From: Paenibacillus dendritiformis
GTDB taxonomy: Bacteria; Bacillota; Bacilli; Paenibacillales; Paenibacillaceae
Length of the DNA stretch: 64,000 bases
Assembly: GCF_945605565.1 (NCBI RefSeq)
Contig: NZ_OX216966.1
Location: 4,270,001-4,334,000, forward strand
Direction: 5' to 3'
Below, piece after piece: positions 53,147 to 61,494 of this stretch (positions are counted from its first letter, which is position 1; every line of letters starts with the position of its first letter). The position numbers and the translations under genes were made by a program. The notes below the pieces were generated by a model. It was not told where the DNA came from and did not search any database. It saw only the letters and a list, made by a program, of their open reading frames with translations.

Positions 53147-53546
53147 GCTGAATGATGAATTTTTTGCGTTCTGCCGCAGCAATCCGTGTTTGCCGGGCCT
53201 CATACCGCTTCATTTCTATCCGCATGACCATATCGAGGAGGTGCTTCACGCCAAACTGGCCGCTCCGCTGGGACTCCCTTTGCATCGGTACTGCTGAATA
53301 TTGGAAAAGTTCATGGGGATCTCTCCGAATCCGGTGTATTTGCGGGACATGCTTGCGCAGGAGATGAGGCTGCTGGCCGAGCAAGAGTTGTCTGACAAGG
53401 AGTTGGTTCTCACGGAATGGAATCGACCGCCTATCAGGGAATTGACGAATGACACCGTCTACAAGGCGGCCTATCTCGGCAAAGCCATTGTCTTCGATCT
53501 GGAGCGCCCTACGGATGAGGGCGCTCTGCGCAGCACGGTTTTATAA
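53147..53546 (+). pseudogene. remnant of a GH39-domain protein
   Basis: The plus-strand frame from about 53147 reads LNDEFFAFCRSNPCLPGLIP, LHFYPHDHIEEVLHAKLA, then a TGA stop (about 53296), and resumes with ISPNPVYLRDMLAQEMRLL, KELVLTEWNRPPIRELTND and TVYKAAYLGKAIV. The motif LTEWN with its glutamate is the nucleophile region of GH39 (beta-xylosidase-like) enzymes, often fused to AraC domains in Paenibacillus. The 5' part is missing and the 3' end runs into a duplicated hairpin at 53502-53526. Clearly non-functional. Confidence 0.75.
53502..53526. repeat. hairpin, copy 2 of the dispersed pair
   Basis: GAGCGCCCT and its complement around an 8-base loop, nearly identical to 52617-52640. It lies 15-40 bp downstream of the leftward cotH gene, where it might serve as transcript end. 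Confidence 0.7.
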
Positions 53547-55433
53547 GCTTCTTTTTTTATAATTCCGGACAAAGAAGATAGCTCCGATAAGCAGCAGCAG
53601 GACGATGCCGACCGTTATCGCTTCGTTAACCCGATCGTTCATCGCTGCGGCATCCTCTTGCTCGCGATTGCCTCCCGGTCTGCCCCCGTTCGGCATCTGG
53701 CCATTGCCCATATCCGGCCTGTTCCCGCCGAACTCTGGCGGTGCCCCGCCGCCTGGGTTCGCCTCCCCGCCTCCGCCTGGATTCCCCGGCGCTGCGTTCT
53801 GCGCGTCCTGCCCTTCTCCTCCGGTCGGCGGCTGACCCACGTCCGGCGCTGCCCCGCCATCAGGATTCGCCTGCGCCGTTCCGTCGGGATTCCCGGTCGC
53901 GCCGTTCTGCGCGTCCTGCCCTTCTCCTCCGGTCAGCTGCTGACCCGCGTCCGGCGCTGCCCCGCCGCCTGGATTCGCCTGCCCGCCTCCGCCGGGATTC
54001 CCGGGCGCGCCGTTCTGCGCGTCCTGCCCTTCTCCTCCGTTCAGCGGCTGACCCGCATCCGGCGCTGCCCCGCCGCCTGGGTTCGCCTGCGCCGCTGCTC
54101 CTGGATTGTCCCCCGCACGGTTGCCCGGCTCTCCCATGCCGCCCCGGCCCGGCATTCCTCCCTGGATGCCTTCCCCTTTATCATAGGAGGGGAGCGTGCC
54201 GTCCAGCTGCTGCTTCAGATTGCTGACCCGAGCCTCGGCAAAGGTAAGGAGCCCGGGGATATTTTTCACGTTGCTCGTGAGCGATTGCTTGAATTCTTCA
54301 TACGTATAAAACTTCGTCGGATCCTGCTCGACATACGTATCGATCATGTCCGCGATCTCCTGCGCCCTCGCTGTCAGCCGCTCCGGCGACAAATATCCTT
54401 CGATAATCTGCTGAATATACAGATGATACTGCTCCTTGTACGTGTCGTTCTGCAGGAGCTTGTCGACCAGCGGGTAGTTCGCGACCGCGCCCATTGTCGG
54501 CTCATCCATCAGCATCCCGATCAGGCTATCCTGGCTCCCGCCGAATCCCCCGAAGGCCATATTCATGTCCCACGGAATGAGCGAGAACACGCCGTTCTCT
54601 TCATACAGGTAATAATTATGGTTGAAGTTCCCCTGATAGCTGTCCATGTTGACGGTCGCCGTATTGACGGCCATATAGCGCAGAATGCCGTCGACATTGA
54701 GATATTTCTCGTAATACGTCCCGTTATTCAGCTCATCCAGCATCTTGATCGTAAGCTCCTCATCGGATGATTTCGATTTCCGATTGAGCCCGCTGTAGGA
54801 AGATATGTCGTCCCCGCGCCAGCTCAGATCGCTGCCTTGACCGTCCGGCTTGTACAAGACACCGTATGACGTCTCGAAGTTCCGGCTCAGGAACGATTCA
54901 TTAATTTGCTCGACGGCCAGAAATAATCCGGCCGGATCGCCGTTGATCGATACGTTGGCGAAAGCGAATTCCGGCGTAGGAAGCCCCATCTCTTCCAACA
55001 ATTCATACGTCAAGTACTCTCTGATGAACGACGGATCGCTGTAGCCATTGTTCAGGTTGATGCTGGTCACGCCGAGCAGATTCTGGCTGTCGATATATTC
55101 ATCGAGCAGCAGCTTGAGACTATACCGGTCCGAATCCGACGAAGCGACGCCGGTCAGGCTGGAATTCCCCTTCGTTCGGATGCCGACATTGTCCAATTCA
55201 TAGCCGTTGTATTGAACGGAGGCCGCCTTCACCTCCTTATCCGTCGGATGCTCCAGCATGTCGCTGTAATCATCGGCATCGATGGTGATGTTCACCTCGA
55301 TCACCTTGTCCTTCGGGAACAGCTCCTCCGGAAGCTTCACCACGTTCGAATCCGATGCCGTGCTGCATCCGGCGAGCAGCATCATCCAAGCGAGCAGTGC
55401 TATCCCCAGGGGAACGAATGATCTTCGAATCAT
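53541..55433 (-). CDS. CotH-family lipoprotein (kinase-like fold) with Gly/Pro-rich repeats and C-terminal TM
   Basis: The 630-residue protein has a lipoprotein signal (lipobox LLAGC), a CotH domain (about 35-400) with RTKGNSSLTG, YSLKLLLDEYIDSQNLLG, FIREYLTYELLEEMGLPTPE and catalytic-region FSLIPWDMNMAFGG, then a 36-residue repeat x3 (Q/E-ANPGGGAAPDAG...), and a C-terminal TM helix (about 600-620) with RNYKKRSL. CotH proteins are atypical protein kinases; in Bacillus spores CotH phosphorylates coat proteins. ATG 55433 has GGGAGGTG 7 bases upstream. It is the last gene after VTC and DUF4956. Confidence 0.9.
   Translation of the reverse strand: MIRRSFVPLGIALLAWMMLLAGCSTASDSNVVKLPEELFPKDKVIEVNITIDADDYSDMLEHPTDKEVKAASVQYNGYELDNVGIRTKGNSSLTGVASSDSDRYSLKLLLDEYIDSQNLLGVTSINLNNGYSDPSFIREYLTYELLEEMGLPTPEFAFANVSINGDPAGLFLAVEQINESFLSRNFETSYGVLYKPDGQGSDLSWRGDDISSYSGLNRKSKSSDEELTIKMLDELNNGTYYEKYLNVDGILRYMAVNTATVNMDSYQGNFNHNYYLYEENGVFSLIPWDMNMAFGGFGGSQDSLIGMLMDEPTMGAVANYPLVDKLLQNDTYKEQYHLYIQQIIEGYLSPERLTARAQEIADMIDTYVEQDPTKFYTYEEFKQSLTSNVKNIPGLLTFAEARVSNLKQQLDGTLPSYDKGEGIQGGMPGRGGMGEPGNRAGDNPGAAAQANPGGGAAPDAGQPLNGGEGQDAQNGAPGNPGGGGQANPGGGAAPDAGQQLTGGEGQDAQNGATGNPDGTAQANPDGGAAPDVGQPPTGGEGQDAQNAAPGNPGGGGEANPGGGAPPEFGGNRPDMGNGQMPNGGRPGGNREQEDAAAMNDRVNEAITVGIVLLLLIGAIFFVRNYKKRSL
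53755..54090. repeat. 108-bp coding repeats in cotH
   Basis: Three full units with exact 108-bp period (marks at 53755, 53863, 53971 and 54079) encode 36-residue repeats with GGEGQDAQN and ANPGGGAAPD. Copy number may vary between strains and between assemblies. Confidence 0.9.
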
Positions 55434-55452
55434 GTTCATCCACCTCCCGCGG

Positions 55453-56145
55453 TCATGATACATAGTCTCCGTTGTAGCTGATTAGCACTGCATTCTTAAC
55501 GCCATTAACTTCCGTGACGCGGTTAACGAACCGCGGCTCGCTGCCGGCCAGTCTCAGTTCCAAGGTCAGCTCGATATTGCCGGGTGTCACGGTCTTCTGC
55601 TTCACGCTATGTCTCTTCACGGACTTGGACATGCAGCCGTACAGCTCGGATTCCGCCTGTTCGCCTTCGCAGTTGACGACGAGCAGATAAGGGGACTCAA
55701 GCGATGTCTTCTTCGAGAACAGGAACAGCACCAGCCCGACGACAATCGAGCCGACAATCCCCAGCGTATAGAATCCGGCCCCGGTTACAATCCCGACGGA
55801 TACGGACCAGAACAGGAAGATTAGATCGGTCGGATCCTTGATCGGCGTCCGGAACCGCACGATACTCAACGCGCCAACCATCCCGAGCGACAAGATTAGG
55901 TTCGAGTTAATCGCCATAATAATGAGCGACGTAATCAACGACAGGCCAATCAGCGAAATATTGAAGCTTTTGGAGTAAAGCACCCCGCTGAATGTCCGCT
56001 TATACAGCATGTAAATAAATAGGCCGATCGCAAAAGCTATGGCCAGCGTAAGCACCATTTGCACCACGCTGATATCGGATTGAAAATTTTTGAGAACACT
56101 GTTTTTTATCATATCGGAAAACGTTATTTTCGTCGTTGAATCCAT
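55453..56145 (-). CDS. DUF4956 membrane protein
   Basis: The 230-residue protein has four TM helices (about 28-45, 60-90, 105-125 and 130-145), the hallmark GMVGALSIVRFRTPIKDPTD between helices, and a cytosolic C-terminal ferredoxin-like domain. Its partners in other genomes are VTC-domain and CotH proteins. ATG 56145 overlaps the VTC stop (TAATG) and has GGAGG 7 bases upstream, so the two are coupled. Exact role unknown; probably acts with VTC in polyphosphate-like polymer handling. Confidence 0.92.
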   Translation of the reverse strand: MDSTTKITFSDMIKNSVLKNFQSDISVVQMVLTLAIAFAIGLFIYMLYKRTFSGVLYSKSFNISLIGLSLITSLIIMAINSNLILSLGMVGALSIVRFRTPIKDPTDLIFLFWSVSVGIVTGAGFYTLGIVGSIVVGLVLFLFSKKTSLESPYLLVVNCEGEQAESELYGCMSKSVKRHSVKQKTVTPGNIELTLELRLAGSEPRFVNRVTEVNGVKNAVLISYNGDYVS

Positions 56146-56864
56146 TACTGATCCTCCCATATACTCGTTTTGATGAACTTCCTGCAGATCACATACTTGG
56201 ATGCGGACTGCCGCTTCAAGCCTTCAAGCTGCAAGGCGGCTCGCACATACTCCGGGAGATACTCGTCATACTTCACTTCCATAATGACGAAGTTCTCGTC
56301 GAGAGCAGGGATGACAGCCACATCCCGGCTCAACAGATCCGTGGCATTCAGTCCTGTCTTCAGCTGCTTATCGAATGTGATTCGGACATTGCCGGTCCAG
56401 GCGACGTACGCTTCTCTCACATAATCGACGATGACCTTCGGCCGGAGAAGCCGATGCTTCATCTCCCGGTACATCGCATAGAGCAGCGGTCTCTCCGGCT
56501 GGTTGAGCGCCTCGATATCGCCCTCCATGATCGATTGAAGCAGGCTGGGCGACAGCTCTTCCTTCACCTTCGCGATATAATCGTCTCTCTTGATTTTCTT
56601 TTCCAATTGAATCCGATTGCCCTGCAGGTTATAGATGCGGATCCGCCACTTCTCCCGATTTTGTATGCCGCCCAGCTTGTCATGGAGGGCTTTGTTGTTG
56701 ATATCGTCGAAGTACAGGCTCCGAATATGATATTCGCCCGACGGCCCGGCATGCGGATCCGTCTGCATCAAGCTCTTCAGCCGCTGCCGGATGACCATGT
56801 ATTGATGCGCGTTGGCGTAGAACTTCTGCTCCTGGCGGTATTTCAATGCAGTTCCCACTTCCAT
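56145..56864 (-). CDS. VTC-domain (polyphosphate polymerase-type) protein
   Basis: The 239-residue protein is a VTC tunnel fold: LKYRQEQKFYANAHQYMVIR at the start, HIRSLYFDDINNKALHDKLG, KWRIRIYNLQGNRIQLEKKI (basic tunnel residues R, R, K, K), VIVDYVREAYVAWTGNVRIT and EVKYDEYLPEYVR. Eukaryotic Vtc4 makes polyphosphate with such a tunnel. ATG 56864 is close to AAGGAGGTG; GTG 56858 has better spacing. It is the first gene of a leftward VTC-DUF4956-cotH cassette downstream of a two-component system. Confidence 0.9.
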   Translation of the reverse strand: MEVGTALKYRQEQKFYANAHQYMVIRQRLKSLMQTDPHAGPSGEYHIRSLYFDDINNKALHDKLGGIQNREKWRIRIYNLQGNRIQLEKKIKRDDYIAKVKEELSPSLLQSIMEGDIEALNQPERPLLYAMYREMKHRLLRPKVIVDYVREAYVAWTGNVRITFDKQLKTGLNATDLLSRDVAVIPALDENFVIMEVKYDEYLPEYVRAALQLEGLKRQSASKYVICRKFIKTSIWEDQ

Positions 56865-56946
56865 CACCTCCTTGTCTGTATAGGGCAAGTATAGAGAGGC
56901 CGTTTGAATTTCCTGTGAAGGGCGCATGAATTTTGCGAGAAACATA

Positions 56947-56973
56947 AAAAAGACCCGGATATCCGAGTCTTTT
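56947..56973 (-). terminator. Rho-independent terminator after the sensor kinase (leftward)
   Basis: A 13-bp stem (AAAAGACCCGGAT with ATCCGAGTCTTTT, two mismatched positions) is followed by T6 on the minus strand. It overlaps the last codons of the kinase and separates it from the VTC cassette. Confidence 0.8.
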
Positions 56974-58438
56974 ACGTAAAATGGATGTCGAACCGCACGC
57001 CTTCCGGCACATTGCGGATGTGATAGCGCAGTCCATGCATGTCCAGTATTTTCTGGACAATGTACAAGCCGAGGCCGCTGCCTCCGGTTTTGCGGTTTCT
57101 TGATTTTTCTACCCGGTAAAAAGGCTCGAAGATGCGCTCAAGCTGGGAGGGCTCAATATGCGCCCCGGTATTCAATATACTGAGCAACAGGCCATCCCTG
57201 CCGTTCTGCCGCAGCGAGACGCCGACCGTCTCTCCATCCCCGGAATATTTGACCGCATTGCTTAACAGATTGGCTACCGCCCGGGAGATAAGCTTCTCAT
57301 CCGCTTGAATATACAGATCCGGCTCGATATCGATATCGAATTCGAGTTGCTTGATATCGCGGAAATAGAGGAACTGGTCCAGATTCCGCTGAATCAGGGC
57401 AGACAAGTAAACCTTGCCGATCCGCGGCTTGAAATCAAAGCTCTCCAACTCGGATATGTTCAAAATCTCGTGAACGAGCTTCTCCATCTCCTTCATAATC
57501 TCATACGACTGCTGCAAATATTTGTCCCGATCCTTGTACGAGCCGATCTGATGCAGCATCCCCTCCAACTGGCCGGATACGGCGGTGATAGGCGTCTTCA
57601 ATTCATGAGAGATCGTGGCTACGAATTCGCGTCTCTTCTGCTCCTGCTCCCGCTCCTTCTGAATGTCATCCCGCAGCTTCTCATTGGCCTGCTTCAGCTC
57701 GCTCATGCTCGTCTGCAGATTGCCGGCGAGAATGTTCAGATTGGAGGACAGCTCGCCCAGCTCATCTTTGGAACGAATGGTGGACGGTACGGTGAAATCA
57801 AGCTGCGCCATTTGGGAAGCCACCTGGTTCAGATGGATCAGCGGCTTCGAGAGAAGCTTCGAATAGATCGCCGCGCCAATCATCGCGATTCCGAGGATGA
57901 CAATGGACATATAGGGCAGGAACATCAGAATGACCTGGGATGCTTCATCGATCGGCTGAACGGGAGAATAGACGAACAGCTTGTATTCCCTCGCCTGATC
58001 GGCGAACTGCACCGTCTCCTGAAGCGAAATAAAGTTCCCGCCATCCTTGCCCCCGTGCTCCCCGGGCCGGAACGGACCATCCGGACGGAAAGGGTCTGCC
58101 CCGGGCGGCTTCGGCCCGCGCATCAATTCATCAATGAACGCCGGATCCATCGAGCCAGGACTGGCCGGATACGCCACCTCTCCCGCCGGATCGCGCAGCA
58201 CGACGCGCACGTTGTTGGCGAATTCGAATTGAATCAGCAGATTGGCCGCCTCTTCCGCATTCGCGGCGTCCAAGCTCTCGATCAAGGATTGGACTTTGCT
58301 GCTCACGTTCGCTTCCTTGTACTTATAGTAATAATTGGGCAGGAGGAAAAACAGGGTCAAATATAGAATGAGCGCGGATACGATAAGCAAGGCCGACGTG
58401 ATGCCGAAAATTTTGAAGGCGATTCCCCGCTTCCTCAT
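56972..58438 (-). CDS. sensor histidine kinase of the CotH/VTC locus
   Basis: The 488-residue protein has TM1 (about 8-32), an outside sensor (about 33-175) with a Pro-rich stretch (RGPKPPGADPFRP), TM2 (about 175-198), HAMP, HisKA (FVATISHELKTPITAVSGQL, His about 285) and HATPase with N box NLLSNAVKYSGDG and G boxes (GGSGLGLYIVQK). It belongs to the VanS/WalK-like class. Its start overlaps the response regulator stop (ATGA at 58435-58438). All catalytic residues are present. Confidence 0.9.
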   Translation of the reverse strand: MRKRGIAFKIFGITSALLIVSALILYLTLFFLLPNYYYKYKEANVSSKVQSLIESLDAANAEEAANLLIQFEFANNVRVVLRDPAGEVAYPASPGSMDPAFIDELMRGPKPPGADPFRPDGPFRPGEHGGKDGGNFISLQETVQFADQAREYKLFVYSPVQPIDEASQVILMFLPYMSIVILGIAMIGAAIYSKLLSKPLIHLNQVASQMAQLDFTVPSTIRSKDELGELSSNLNILAGNLQTSMSELKQANEKLRDDIQKEREQEQKRREFVATISHELKTPITAVSGQLEGMLHQIGSYKDRDKYLQQSYEIMKEMEKLVHEILNISELESFDFKPRIGKVYLSALIQRNLDQFLYFRDIKQLEFDIDIEPDLYIQADEKLISRAVANLLSNAVKYSGDGETVGVSLRQNGRDGLLLSILNTGAHIEPSQLERIFEPFYRVEKSRNRKTGGSGLGLYIVQKILDMHGLRYHIRNVPEGVRFDIHFT

Positions 58439-59118
58439 CCGTTCTCCCTCTCCATCATATAGCCCAGCCCTTTCACCGTCTTAATGTAGGGCAGCCCGAT
58501 TTTTTTGCGAATGTTCTTAATATGCGCATCCACGATTCGGCTGTCGCCGTAATAATCGTAGCCCCATATCCGCTCTAACAGCATCTCCCTCGTCATCACG
58601 CGGCCGATGTTCTCCAGCAGCGCCTGCAAAATCTCGAATTCCTTCATCGTCATATCGATCCATTCCTCATCGACATACACTTTATAGCTGTTCAAATCGA
58701 TGCGCAGACGTTCGAACGTGATATCATTGACCGGCAGCGCCGGATTTCCGTTCTTCGCTCTTCTCAGCACCGCCTCGACACGCTTGACCAGCACGTTGAA
58801 GGAGAAGGGCTTGGAAATATAATCATCCGCCTCCAGCTCGAACGCCTTCAGTTGATCCTTTTCTTCGCTTAATGCCGTCAGCATAATAATCGGAACCGAA
58901 GATTGGGCGCTGCGAATCATGCGGCAGAGCGAGAAGCCGTCGATATTCGGAAGCATCACGTCCAGAATCACGAGATCGTAGTCGGTCCGCTCCATCATCT
59001 GCCATGCCTCCAAGCCGTTATCCGCAACATCCACCTGATAAGAATGGGCAGTGAGAAATTCCTTGATCAATTCCTGAATATATCCGTCATCCTCAACGAC
59101 AAGAATGTGATGTGACAT
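58435..59118 (-). CDS. OmpR-family response regulator of the CotH/VTC locus
   Basis: The 227-residue protein has a receiver (about 1-120; D53 in LVILDVMLP, Lys in YISKPFSF) and an OmpR-type winged helix (about 130-225; RIVDAHIKNIRKKIG). ATG 59118 has AAGG 9 bases upstream. A TATAAT at about 59193-59198 (minus strand) and TTCAT/TTCAC direct repeats with 11-bp period upstream of it suggest an autoregulated promoter. It probably controls the VTC-DUF4956-cotH genes as well. Confidence 0.9.
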   Translation of the reverse strand: MSHHILVVEDDGYIQELIKEFLTAHSYQVDVADNGLEAWQMMERTDYDLVILDVMLPNIDGFSLCRMIRSAQSSVPIIMLTALSEEKDQLKAFELEADDYISKPFSFNVLVKRVEAVLRRAKNGNPALPVNDITFERLRIDLNSYKVYVDEEWIDMTMKEFEILQALLENIGRVMTREMLLERIWGYDYYGDSRIVDAHIKNIRKKIGLPYIKTVKGLGYMMERENG

Positions 59119-59400
59119 GGCCTGTACCTTCTTTCTGCATGCTGTAGCGAGGGTAGCGGCATGGTCCGCTGCGCGCCGCCGGATCGCTTTCATTATACGA
59201 TCGCAATGTGAAATTCAGATGAATTGTTGGCGGGAAATGGACTTATTTCCTTCATATTATTTCCCCGGCAACCGCAGAAATTGACAGGAGATTCGCGGCC
59301 ATGACAGCATTCAGCCGACATGATGATCCAGCTCATGACAAAAAAAAGCAATACCGGGACTTCTCCCGATCTTGTTACTGTAAAAAAATCACGTCATGCG

Positions 59401-59433
59401 AAAAAATCAGACCCGGCATCGCACCGGGCCTGA
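59401..59433 (-). terminator. Rho-independent terminator of sodA and its regulator gene (leftward)
   Basis: A GC-rich stem (TCAG-CCCGG with CCGGG-CTGA, one bulge) and T6 on the minus strand follow the regulator gene. Confidence 0.85.
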
Positions 59434-59452
59434 ATCTATGGCCATTACAATC

Positions 59453-60106
59453 TCAAGCATCTGTTGGCTTTGCCGCAATCCGGTAACAGCATTTAACGTC
59501 CCCGTCCGCCATGCATTCCAATCGCTCCACCTGGGCATCCAGCACCTCACGGAACAAGCTCAGCTCGCACTGGCATGCCTGACGGTAACGGCATGCTATG
59601 CGGGCAATGGGGCAATTCGCTTCCTCGAACAGGAACGCTCCGTCATCCAGCTTGTCGACCGTGACCATATATCCCTCCCGGTTCTGGATGGCGGCCAGGC
59701 CAGCAACCCGTTCCTCCAGGCTGCCTCCGGACATCGAAGCGCGGTGCTTCTGCTCCAGCTTCCCCTGCCTTCGCTCGAACAGCTCGCGGATGACGGATTC
59801 CCCGAACATCTCGTTCATCTCGTCAAGCAAATCGGCGGCCAGCGCATCGTATTGATTCGGGAACAGTGCCTCGGCGGACAGTGTAAGCCGGTACACGTGA
59901 ATCGGCCTGCCGACGGGCTGGCGCTGCACGGCCGCCTCAATGAACCGCTCTTCCTGCAGCGCATAGAGATGCTTCCGAATCGCCATCTCCGTTAACCCGA
60001 GACGCTGCGAAATGTCCTGAACACGGATCGAGCCATGCTTCTTAAGCAGCAGCAATATTTTCCGTCTCGTCTTCTGTTCCCGTTCAGGAGCTTGATGTTG
60101 TCGCAT
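59453..60106 (-). CDS. cysteine-rich helix-turn-helix regulator, SufR-like
   Basis: The 217-residue protein has an N-terminal winged helix (about 10-75, with ILLLLKKHGSIRVQDISQRL and MAIRKHLYALQEERFI). The C-terminal part carries ANCPIARIACRYRQACQCE and LECMADGDVKCCYRI. The spaced cysteines match SufR-type regulators, which bind a [4Fe-4S] or similar cluster and sense oxidative or iron stress. ATG 60106 has GGGAG 7 bases upstream. It lies 25 bp downstream of sodA in the same direction, so the cluster state may tune superoxide defence; the target is inferred. Confidence 0.85.
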   Translation of the reverse strand: MRQHQAPEREQKTRRKILLLLKKHGSIRVQDISQRLGLTEMAIRKHLYALQEERFIEAAVQRQPVGRPIHVYRLTLSAEALFPNQYDALAADLLDEMNEMFGESVIRELFERRQGKLEQKHRASMSGGSLEERVAGLAAIQNREGYMVTVDKLDDGAFLFEEANCPIARIACRYRQACQCELSLFREVLDAQVERLECMADGDVKCCYRIAAKPTDA

Positions 60107-60131
60107 CGGTTTCTCCCTTCTGCAGGCGGAA

Positions 60132-60746
60132 TTAGCGAACAGCTTCATTATAGCGGCGGTTCACTTCCTCCCAGTTGACGACGTTCCACCAGGAAGATAC
60201 GAAGTCGGGCCGTCTGTTCTGATACTGCAAATAATAGGCATGCTCCCATACATCGACGACCAGAATCGGGGTCTTGTTGTCTTCCAACGGCGTATCCTGA
60301 TTCTGCGTGCTCATCACTTCCAGCTTGTCTCCATTGACGACGAGCCAACCCCATCCCGAACCGAAGCGGCTGAGCGCGGCCTTGGTCAAATCCTCCTTCA
60401 ACTGCTCAAAGGATCCGAAGTGCTTCTCAATACCCTTCGCTATATCCCCCTTCGGATCTCCTCCTCCCGTCGGGCTCATGATGGACCAGTAGAGGCTATG
60501 ACCATAATGCCCTCCTCCGTGATTGCGGACGGCGGTCCGTATGTCTTCCGGGATATCGTCAAGATGGCTGATTAATTGTTCGACCGTAGCGTTCTTGAAT
60601 TGAGGGGAACTGCTTAGCGCCTGGTTCAAGTTCGCGACATACGCCGCATGATGCTTCTTATGGTGAATTTCCATGGTTCTGGCATCCAGGTAAGGCTCCA
60701 GTTCATCATATCCATAGGACAGTTCCGGCAGAGTGAATTGCTCCAT
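60132..60746 (-). CDS. sodA: superoxide dismutase (Mn/Fe)
   Basis: The 204-residue protein has the metal ligands in TMEIHHKKHH (His28), NHGGGHYGHSLYW (second His, about 82) and DVWEHAYYLQYQNRRPD (Asp and His, about 163 and 167). It converts superoxide to peroxide and oxygen in the cytosol. GGGDPKG and GSGWGWLVV are typical of Mn-type enzymes. ATG 60746 has AAAGGAG 8 bases upstream, and TATAAT at 60788-60793 (minus strand) is the likely -10 box. It is followed by the SufR-like regulator gene. Confidence 0.96.
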   Translation of the reverse strand: MEQFTLPELSYGYDELEPYLDARTMEIHHKKHHAAYVANLNQALSSSPQFKNATVEQLISHLDDIPEDIRTAVRNHGGGHYGHSLYWSIMSPTGGGDPKGDIAKGIEKHFGSFEQLKEDLTKAALSRFGSGWGWLVVNGDKLEVMSTQNQDTPLEDNKTPILVVDVWEHAYYLQYQNRRPDFVSSWWNVVNWEEVNRRYNEAVR

Positions 60747-60787
60747 TCGCTTCGTCTCCTTTCCCTAATTAACAGAATTCACCTCTG

Positions 60788-60793
60788 ATTATA
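60788..60793 (-). promoter_or_regulatory. -10 box of sodA
   Basis: TATAAT on the minus strand about 40 bp before the sodA start. The upstream DNA is very AT-rich (TTAGATATATAC) and may hold a regulator site; no clear -35 box was found. Confidence 0.45.
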
Positions 60794-60979
60794 TAGCAAG
60801 GGAAATATTTTGTATATATCTAAATATTTTTACTTAGTGCAACTTTATGAGCAAGAGCCTTCAGGTTTGCCAACAGCAGATGATCTTTTTTTACTTAATG
60901 CAAAATTTTGTTGTTAGGGAAACATTTTTCGATTATGATGAACTATATTCACTACGAATCGGAAAAAGGAGTTGGCGCT

Positions 60980-61474
60980 ATGCTGGATTTGCCGCGCATT
61001 CTGATCGAAGGGGCTTTATTATCTGCCGTCTTTTTGGCGGTCCTGCTTCTCTCGCTGGCCTACAACCCGCGGATATGGCTACTGGATTATCCGCAAGATA
61101 TTCAACGTGCGGCCCCGCCTCGCACCCCGACGGAGAAAAAGCAGTTTACGGCAGTCGGAACCATCGTCATGCTGCTCATTTTCGTTCCGTTTGTCAGTTC
61201 GATTTATGTCTATGGCAATGACGTTACGTTTTGGGGCGCTTTTCTTCATCTGTATCTTGTATTCAACATGGTCAGCTTGGCTGATTTGATTATTCTCGAT
61301 TGGCTTATTTTTTGCGCGATTACACCGAGCTTTATTGTGATTCCCGGAACGCGGGGGGCGGCAGGCTATAAAGATTACCGTTTCCATCTCATCGGCTTCC
61401 TGAAGGGGGCGGTCATGTCAGCGGCGGTCTGCCTGCTCCTCGCCGGGCTGCGAGTGGCCATGACTTATATATAG
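60980..61474 (+). CDS. integral membrane protein, unknown function
   Basis: The 164-residue protein has four TM helices (about 8-27, 57-77, 84-105 and 138-158) with polar loops, including LLDYPQDIQRAAPPRTPTEK between helices 1 and 2. ATG 60980 has GGAG about 9 bases upstream; ATGs at 60938 and earlier have weaker sites. No motif identifies a family. It is convergent with the YdcF-like gene and stands alone. Confidence 0.7.
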   Translation: MLDLPRILIEGALLSAVFLAVLLLSLAYNPRIWLLDYPQDIQRAAPPRTPTEKKQFTAVGTIVMLLIFVPFVSSIYVYGNDVTFWGAFLHLYLVFNMVSLADLIILDWLIFCAITPSFIVIPGTRGAAGYKDYRFHLIGFLKGAVMSAAVCLLLAGLRVAMTYI

Positions 61475-61494
61475 ACGAGGCAAAGAGCGGCGGG

